64,000 bases of DNA from Chrysoperla carnea (Eukaryota > Arthropoda > Insecta > Neuroptera > Chrysopidae). Positions within the stretch are counted from its first letter, which is position 1. Every line of letters begins with the position of its first letter. The notes under the pieces were generated by a model. The model was given only the letters and a program-made list of their open reading frames with translations. It had not been told where the DNA came from and did not search any database. The stretch spans positions 78,272,520 through 78,336,519 of the forward strand of contig NC_058339.1 in NCBI RefSeq assembly GCF_905475395.1, in the 5' to 3' direction. The position numbers were made by a program, and so were the translations under genes. Shown in pieces: positions 58,401-64,000 of this stretch.

Positions 58401-60431
58401 AATTGTTCTAAAGCAGAGGCATGTGATTCAATGGTGGCACGCTTGGCAATAATTTCGGTTTCAGCATCAGCTATTTTTTTGCTTTGTTCAATCTTATGTT
58501 TTTCAAATTCATCTTCTTGTTGTTTGAGAATTTCTTGATGTTCTTTTACTTTCTGTTCGAGTTGTTCTTCAACGTCACGTTTGGCACGAACATGATGTTC
58601 GATATTTTCATCCTTCAATTTCATTTCATGTTTGCTTTGTTCCAATTTTACAGTTAGTTCAGCTAATTCACTATCACGTTTCTTAATTTCATGTACATAT
58701 GATTCCATTTCAGTTTTTTGTGATTCGAGTTGTTTCTGTAATTTTTCATTTTCTTTTTGTAAATCATCCTGTTGTTTTTTATTTATTTCACATAAATCAC
58801 GTGTTTTCATTTCCAATTCATCTTTAACTTTGTGTAATTGTGCTTTCATTGCTTCTAGTTCTTCTTTGTGTTCGTTAATAGTGAGTAATGCTTTGGAGTA
58901 TAATGTTTCGGAATTATCAACTTTGGAATGTAATTCAATATTTTGGTTTTTAAGCTTTTCTAATTCCTGTTTCAATGCTTCGTTTTCTTGTTTCAAATCT
59001 ACAATAAAAATGAAAATATTAAAAGTGTTTACGAACTTTTTACATAAGTTTAACCAATCATGATTAATAAAATACTCATTTTAGAATAGATAACAATCTC
59101 CAGCCTGGCTCGAAAAATTACGAGATTTTGCAAATCTAGCTTAAGGCATTCCTTTCGGAGTGAGAGAAAACACAATATCTTAAAAAGATAAAAAATATAG
59201 TCCTCTAAATAGTAGTTGCATTATTGCGGTAAATTTTTCAACACTACAACGAATATTCTAATATGCTCATCTGTGCACATAGTATAGCAAGCCACAGCAC
59301 AGATGTAAATTAACGTTGACGCTTTTACAATTCGCTTCTGAATTACTCTAAATATTCGTCAAAAAGTAATATTTGTAAACTAAACGGTTTTTTCGTAAAC
59401 CAAATGGTCAAATACATTTTATTTAGGATCAAAGCATCCCTAATTACCCGATTGCGCAACACAATTGATGATTCTTACGTCAATCGATTTATCTTAACCT
59501 TGCGAGTGCTACTGAAGACATGGTAGTAATGAAAATTCAATATGGCGACCACCAGCCCCCATATTGTGAAAAAGAAAAAAATGAAAGTCGGCGAACTATG
59601 TCAAGTGGGGTATCATTCAATAGCTATTAAATAGAAAAATAAATTAACGTAATAATAGTTATAATCGGCTGACGAGTTTTGTGTCTAGAGCAACTCAAAA
59701 GACCAAACATACATAGGCTGAAAATGAAAGTTGACGAACTATCGTAAGTGGGGTATCGTTGAATAGGTATTTGAAAACCCTAACTAAAAATGGTATAATA
59801 AAAAAATAATAATTTAAAAAATCAAAAATCCCGACTAAGTTAAATATAAACTGAAAAGAAAAAACAAGTCCAGCAGTTTACATAGCGAATTTAACAGTCG
59901 GGCCTGTTAAAATCAACACCTGCTAAAATATTCCCAATAATAGATCCCGACTGTTAAAGTCGCTATGTTAACTGCTGGACTTGTTTTTTTCTTTTCAGTT
60001 TATAAAACGCGAACTTAAAATGTTCAAAAATGTCTTCCTATCCTTGAAATATCTTCACGAAACAAAAAATACATACCACTTGATGAAGATTCTTCATTAA
60101 CTTTCCCAGCTTTCAATTGTTCCAATTCCACTTTTGTCTTTGTCAATTCTTCTTCAGCCTCGAATAATTTATCGTTATCTTTTTCTAATCGTTTAACATT
60201 TTCTCGTTCTTCTTTTAAACTATTCTCCAATTCTTTAATTTTTGCCAAATAAATACTAGCTGTTGATTCAACATCATCTTTATGTAATGCAGCTTCTTCA
60301 AAACGGAATTGTAAATCTTCTGCCTTTTGTTTCTCTTCGTTAATTTGTCCCAGTAATACTTCACGTTCTGATTGAAGTTTACATAAGGCACCATTATTTT
60401 CTTTCAGTTTTATCTCGCATTCTTGTCGATA
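52360..60431 (-). CDS. CLIP-190: CLIP-170/CLIP-190-type microtubule plus-end protein, 3' part (6 exons, N-terminus outside window)
   Basis: CAP-Gly linker proteins of this family track growing microtubule plus ends and bind dynein/dynactin and membranes. Exons on the minus strand, in gene order, are 60431-60077, 58998-54989, 54879-54751, 53609-53305, 53127-52919 and 52406-52360. All junctions are AG/GT and phases agree. The total is 5,055 nt, or 1,684 codons before TAA. The first exon starts the coiled coil with KAEDLQFRFEEAALHKDD, which parallels the KAEDLQFRVEE stretch of vertebrate CLIP1. Then follow about 1,500 residues of heptad-rich, Gln-rich coiled coil, and two C-terminal zinc knuckles: CDICDEFDLHETEDC, and CEIC plus AFGHSTEDC. 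The protein ends DETETF, like the ETF end of CLIP1 that is recognised by CAP-Gly domains. The two N-terminal CAP-Gly domains are not in 60.4-64 kb and must lie beyond the edge. Even without them the chain is about as long as whole family members, so the coiled coil looks expanded. Confidence 0.93.
52919..53127 (-). CDS. CLIP-190: CLIP-190 exon: first zinc knuckle and first half of the second
   Basis: The exon is 209 nt. After the split Met it reads DDNLLKPRVIPPRMFCDICD, completing a CX2CX5HX4C zinc knuckle (CDICDEFDLHETEDC), then a Thr/Pro spacer and PYCEICE. The frame stays open to a TAG at 52803, but a GTATGT donor follows immediately after the G at 52919. Reading on gives a basic tail unlike the family, whereas splicing to 52406 restores the canonical second knuckle. 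I therefore take 52919 as the exon end. Confidence 0.9.
53305..53609 (-). CDS. CLIP-190: CLIP-190 exon: distal coiled coil
   Basis: The exon is 305 nt, entered in phase 0 (first codons ATT GCT GTG GAT) and left in phase 2 (CAG AT, then GTAAGTT). It encodes DLDIGSALEQAHQEKFTNIN, a Gly/Ser-containing break (SSVGGAIGS; DEGSSAGGW), and then a last heptad stretch ending RSKIEALEATCAPNSSSQ. The AT joins the G of the next exon as Met. Confidence 0.9.
53610..54750 (-). other. CLIP-190 intron (1.1 kb)
   Basis: The middle part (about 53760-54600) is less AT-rich and more complex than the surrounding introns, which suggests an inserted element. Its reading frames, including an 89-codon minus frame at 54300-54569, match nothing I recognise. 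Confidence 0.45.
54751..54879 (-). CDS. CLIP-190: CLIP-190 exon: 43-codon coiled-coil segment
   Basis: The exon is 129 nt with phase 0 at both ends (acceptor TTTTAG, donor GTAAGTAAA). It encodes NNWEIEKLTLLEQIAELKCE, followed by LETRAKELIICKTKIPCKS and ending SAE. It is short, lacks an ATG and is phase-symmetric, so it could be skipped without breaking the frame. The downstream exon begins IAVDLDIGSALEQ. Confidence 0.85.
54989..58998 (-). CDS. CLIP-190: CLIP-190 giant coiled-coil exon (4,010 nt)
   Basis: One open exon of 1,336 codons plus a 2-nt carry-over encodes almost the whole rod. It runs from the acceptor ATTGTAG to the donor after CCT (codons ...NVTIP, then GTAAGTT). The open frame continues past the donor to 54911, but those last residues are intronic. 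The protein is nearly pure coiled coil and unusually rich in Gln, His, Asn and Cys (repeated QQQ, QCK and HEL motifs). There is no transmembrane or enzymatic domain. Long open frames on the opposite strand here are shadows of this exon. Confidence 0.92.
58999..60076 (-). other. CLIP-190 intron (1.1 kb)
   Basis: It contains two diverged copies of a roughly 50-bp motif (near 59580 and 59725, sharing GTGGGGTATC) about 145 bp apart. It also contains the 160-bp hairpin listed separately. Confidence 0.5.
59845..60004. repeat. 160-bp hairpin MITE in a CLIP-190 intron
   Basis: Two arms of about 57 bp are inverted copies. The left begins TATAAACTGAAAAGAAAAAA and includes GTCCAGCAGTTTACATAGCG and ACAGTCGGG. 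The right is its reverse complement with few mismatches. The loop is about 45 bp. There are no coding frames. It lies just 3' of the exon at 60077 on the coding strand and would form a strong stem in the pre-mRNA. Confidence 0.85.
60077..60431 (-). CDS. CLIP-190: CLIP-190 exon: start of coiled coil
   Basis: The exon is 355 nt, entered in phase 0 (acceptor AAATAG, first codon TAT) and left in phase 1 before GTATGT. It reads YRQECEIKLKENNGALCKL, then a Q/E/K heptad stretch with KAEDLQFRFEE, then LKAGKVNEESSSSG. The segment corresponds to the region just after the CAP-Gly and serine-rich linker of CLIP-170. The Ser run at the exon end is joined through a GAT codon to LKQENEALKQELEKL of the next exon. 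Confidence 0.9.
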
Positions 60432-60720
60432 CTATTTGGAAACCAGAAAATATAAACTTAGTAAAAAATAAAAAATTATTAAGAATATTAGAATATTAAT
60501 GGCAAATGCAATTTTAAATTGAATTTTTTTAAAATTATTCAGCTTTCGATGTTTCGAAAACCAAGACAAGTTTCGAAAAATTTTATTATTATTTTTCGTT
60601 TACATTCATGAAATAATAATAATATTAATCATCAAAGTTGAAAATAAGATAAATATCTTAAAATAGATACATTTATTTGCGCTCCCACCTGAATTTTGTA
60701 TAAATAAATAATAGTCTAAA
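60432..60720. other. Non-coding, left part of a broken family A element
   Basis: At 60520-60655 is the central hairpin part of a family A (TTAA) element, with its left terminus missing. Its right end is at 62211, beyond the family B insertion. Confidence 0.6.
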
Positions 60721-61802
60721 CAAGAGAAAACAAACAATTGACTGAGTTAATTGTCGAAATACCATGTATGGACAGTGTTGATTACTCTTTCTGATACTAT
60801 AACTGATATAACCATAACATACATACTATACAATTTTGTGCTCTCACAAGTAAACAGTGATGTTTACGAAAAAATGTTGTTTAATATTTTATAAAGAACT
60901 TTTTTTACATTTAAATTTTTGTTCTATCTCTAACGGTTTACAAGATAGGTCCTACGCAGTAAAAACCCAAATGACCTTATGACTCCTTAGAAAAATTCGA
61001 AAAAATGGTAAAAAATTATTTGTTTCGGAATTTGATGAAACTCAGTTTATAAGGTAATTTTGACCCACGAAATTCAAAAATCGAATTTATTTGGCGATTG
61101 GCCGAGTAATTTTCGAAAAAAACGATAATTCGAATATATTTCCGGTATTATCTCGAGAATTATTCGCCCTATCGTTAAATGAAACCGATTTTTGTATTTT
61201 TTGGGTCAAAATTACCTTATATACAGAGTTTCATCGAAATTGGAGACGATAAATTTGTATCGATTTTTTGCAATTTTTTCAAGGGGTACCCCTTGGAAAA
61301 ATTCGAAAAAATTGTAAAAAATTATTTGTTTCGGAATTTGATGAAACTCAGTTTATAAGGTAATTTTGACCCAAGAAATTCAAAAATCGAGTTTATTCGG
61401 CGATTGGCCGAGTAATTTTCGAAAAAAACGATATTTCGGATCGATTTCCGGTATTATCTCGAGAATTATTCGCCAAATCGTTAAATGAAACCGATTTTTG
61501 TATTTTTTGGGTCAAAATTACCTTATAAAAAGAGTTTTATCGAAATTGGAGACGATAAATTTATATCGATTTTTTGCAATTTTTTCAAGGGGTACCCCTT
61601 AGAAAAATTCGAAAAAATCTTAAAAAATTAATTGGCCGAGTAATTTCCGAAAAAAACGATACTTGGGATCGATTTCCGATCGATTTACCTATACCAAAAT
61701 TTTTTTCGTAGCATCAATATTTTTAAGCGTTACAAACTTGGGACTAAACTTAATATACTATGTATATTTCATATATACATGGTATAAAAACTAAAAAACA
61801 CA
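60721..61802 (+). mobile_element. Family B repeat, full copy with 19-bp target duplication
   Basis: The copy starts CAAGAGAAAACAAACAATTG and ends near CATGGTATAAAAAC. It is flanked by 60702-60720 and 61803-61821, a 19-bp direct repeat with one mismatch (AAATAAATAATAGTYTAAA). A long target duplication suggests insertion by target-primed reverse transcription, i.e. a LINE/SINE-like mechanism. Its middle is expanded by the 306-bp tandem repeat. Other copies lie at 18.5, 20.4, 21.4, 32.7, 33.3 and 40.0 kb. Confidence 0.7.
60985..61685 (+). repeat. 306-bp tandem repeat inside family B copy
   Basis: Units begin CCTTAGAAAAATTCGAAAAA at 60985, 61291 and 61597, an exact period of 306. The first two are nearly identical, including GGCGATTGGCCGAGTAATTT. 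The third is truncated by an internal deletion after about 25 bp. A diverged relative lies at about 1230-1660. Confidence 0.85.
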
Positions 61803-61821
61803 AAATAAATAATAGTTTAAA

Positions 61822-62211
61822 TAAACTAAAAAACACGCTTTTGTAACTAGCTGAACTAAAAAGTAGAAAATGATTTCTTTAAATGTGCTTTTTATGATAT
61901 TTTATAATAACTTTACTTTTACCAATATCTGCCCATAAAATATTTACAAAAATTGAAATTTAGCACGACACGCATTTTTTTTCCATTCGTTCCATGTGAA
62001 AATTATCAAAAACTTTAAAAATATGTCGTTTTTTGAGATTTCACCATAAGAGCAATGTATTTTATATCGAATTTGAACGATTTTTTTCTTAAAATTTTGA
62101 ATTGATACCTAAGCTGAAATTTTAACCACATATTCTTTGAGTAAAAGTCTACCTATAAAAATATTTTAAGCCTTTAAATCAAACATTGTTGTCATGCTCA
62201 TACATCCTTAA
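61822..62211. mobile_element. Family A element, right part
   Basis: From about 61980 the sequence follows the right half of the copy at 35188-35826, including TGATACCTAAGCTGAAATTT. It ends TGTTGTCATGCTCATACATC then CTTAA (TTAA at 62208-62211). Together with 60520-60655 it forms one element split by family B. Confidence 0.7.
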
Positions 62212-64000
62212 ACACAAATGGTATAAAATTGATTTATATTATTTCGTTTTAGAAGTTACCTTTACCTTCGTTTTAGAAGTTACCTTTAAAAAAATACTCC
62301 GTTATATAATAAGATTGAGGAAGTAATTAAAGAAAAATTTCTGAGTTTTTTTATTTTATAATAAAATTAAATGTGAGAAAAAATCAGAATAATCCAATTA
62401 TTCAGTTTCTAATCAACACCACATAAATTTTTCAAAAATTATAAATTTATTATTTAAATATTTTTTGATGCTTTGTTCCACTTTATTGCACAATTTTATG
62501 ATTCCTAATAAAAATATTTTGAATAAAATATTAATTTTAATAAAAATAGTATCAATTGTTTCGATTGATTCGATAAATTTTGGATGATTATTAAAAGCTG
62601 CGAAAACCACAATTGAATTAATATTAAAACATTTGTAAAAATTTTTTAACACGTGGGAGAAAATTGCGCTATATGAGGGTTTTCTCAAATTTCATGGTAG
62701 TCAAACACACGCACTTTGTTAACAAATTCTAATTTTTGGATAATATTGTGAAAAATCCTTTTTAACCGACTTTATTACCGACTATTAACAAAAAAGGAGG
62801 AGGTTATCAATTCGAATATTTTTTTTATGTGTGTGTTATCTCAGAACTTTCGACTGGGTGAACCGATTTTGATGATTCTTTTCCTATTTGAAAGCTGGTG
62901 CTTTCCGTGTGGTTTCATTTCAATTTGGCCCAGTTCTGACAACGGCATCCATGAGAAAACCATAAAAGTCTTATATTTGCATTAAGTATGCACGACAAGA
63001 AGACGAATAACTCAATATCACGTGAACCGATTTCGATGATTTTTTTTTTAGTGAAAAATTAGTTAGTGTACTTCAGATTCACTAAAAACCACAAAAAAAA
63101 AATGGTTAAATTATTTGGTCTGCCAATTTGTACTTAGTTTCGCAAAATCAGTTTCATTTCATTTCCTTGAATAATTTTACTTCCAAAAAATTCCATTTTA
63201 CAAAAATATTATCTCGAAATTGTTTAAGAAGCTTAAAATACAATTAAATTATGTTCAAAATTTTCTTGTTTCCTTTGACAAAATCTATTATAAGAATTTT
63301 TAATTAATGTATCAAGAACTTCGCAAACCTTACAGCATGATTCTATAATAATCTATAAATACAAAAATATGGAGGAAAATTAGGAAAGCATACCTCAAAG
63401 TTTCCAAACCGGGAATAAATATTGGTATACCATGAAGCAAAAAGATTGGATGGGAATAAATATTTCTGGTAATAACTATTAATATCAACCATTAAAAAAT
63501 TCTTTTTAGTCTAAAGACAAAAAAAAAAATGTTTTAGAAAGAGATTAAAGAAATTAAATTTGCCATCAAATTAATGCAAACTAAAACAAGGCCTTCAATG
63601 GGTACCTGAAAAATGGCAATTTTTTTCTTTGCAGTGTGATATGCGATATAATGACTTAATTTCCAAGAATAAAAAAAATATATTTCCAATCGGAAAATAT
63701 TGTATTATAATTTAGATCAATTAAAATTTTGGTTTGGATAATAATCTCACGATTTGAAAAGAAAAATTAGTTCAATTACTATAATTGAATAAAATATAAA
63801 TGTAGTTTATCGATATTACGTAAATGCAATTATTTTAATTCTTTTATCAGTTCTATAAAATTATACAATCGTTATGTATTTTTATATTTAAAAAAATTAT
63901 TTTACTTAGGTAATAATCTTGGATAATATTTTACTGACCATGAAAAATACAAATGAATTAGATTTTTTTTAAAATTTGACGGTCGTGAATAAGAAAATTT
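62212..64000. other. Probable CLIP-190 intron to window end
   Basis: The stretch about 62760-63110 is an interspersed repeat with two related GTGAACCGATTT blocks (GGTGAACCGATTTTGATGAT and a second near 63024), of a kind common in insect genomes. The candidate exon at 63394-63510 is the only coding signal. No CAP-Gly-coding exon is visible. Confidence 0.5.
63394..63510 (-). CDS. Candidate upstream cassette exon of CLIP-190 (39 codons)
   Basis: A strong acceptor (long T-run then GTCTTTAG) and a donor (GAG followed by GTATGC) bound a 117-nt open stretch. It is phase 0 at both ends, matching the phase-0 acceptor of the next CLIP-190 exon at 60431. It encodes TKKNFLMVDINSYYQKYLFP followed by SNLFASWYTNIYSRFGNFE. 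This is not coiled coil, and I do not recognise it as CAP-Gly or linker sequence. An ATG lies seven codons in (63492), so it could also be an alternative first exon. It could be a chance match in AT-rich DNA. Confidence 0.3.

Noticed and set aside
58632..59063. 143-codon plus-strand Ser/Cys-rich frame
   Set aside because: Antisense shadow of the CLIP-190 coiled-coil exon (Glu/Lys codons read backwards give Ser/Phe/Cys).

Overview
This is a strongly AT-rich, intron-containing animal nuclear sequence, almost certainly from an insect. The three recognisable protein-coding genes are conserved eukaryotic genes with GT-AG introns. The rest is filled with insect-style repeats: Helitron-like elements, tRNA-derived SINEs, foldback MITEs and degenerate LINE and mariner-like remnants. 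I cannot name the order. Some repeats (Helitron ends, the 'rolled-up' 3' tails near 62.8 kb) recall types I know from Lepidoptera and other insects, but that is only an impression.

Layout. Positions 1-46,209 hold no coding exon that I can support. If the next exon of the ERK gene lies outside the window, this is its giant first intron plus possible intergenic DNA. It is a patchwork of repeats, several nested in each other, with degenerate unique sequence between. At 46,210-46,343 (minus) is the first coding exon of an ERK-type MAP kinase (rolled). Head-to-head with it, 1.5 kb away, is the complete RNA polymerase II subunit RPB11 gene (plus, 47,873-51,476, four exons, 117 aa). Its last intron carries a 1.86-kb element with long, nearly identical inverted arms. 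Convergent with RPB11 is the 3' part of a CLIP-170/CLIP-190-type microtubule plus-end protein (minus, 52,360-60,431, six exons, 1,684 codons of coiled coil plus two zinc knuckles). Its N-terminal CAP-Gly exons must lie beyond 64,000. A possible extra 117-nt exon is at 63,394-63,510.

The three genes do not form a pathway: ERK is a signalling kinase, RPB11 a transcription subunit and CLIP-190 a cytoskeletal linker.

The most useful observations are of four kinds. First, a repeat family flanked by TTAA has nested insertions whose empty sites can be read from paralogous copies in this same window. Second, the foldback element in the RPB11 intron has arms built of roughly 142-bp tandem units and a core encoding a very acidic protein end. 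Third, the correct CLIP-190 C-terminus is restored by a 47-nt last exon that simple ORF calling misses. Fourth, a run of 17 A residues directly abuts the ERK start codon.
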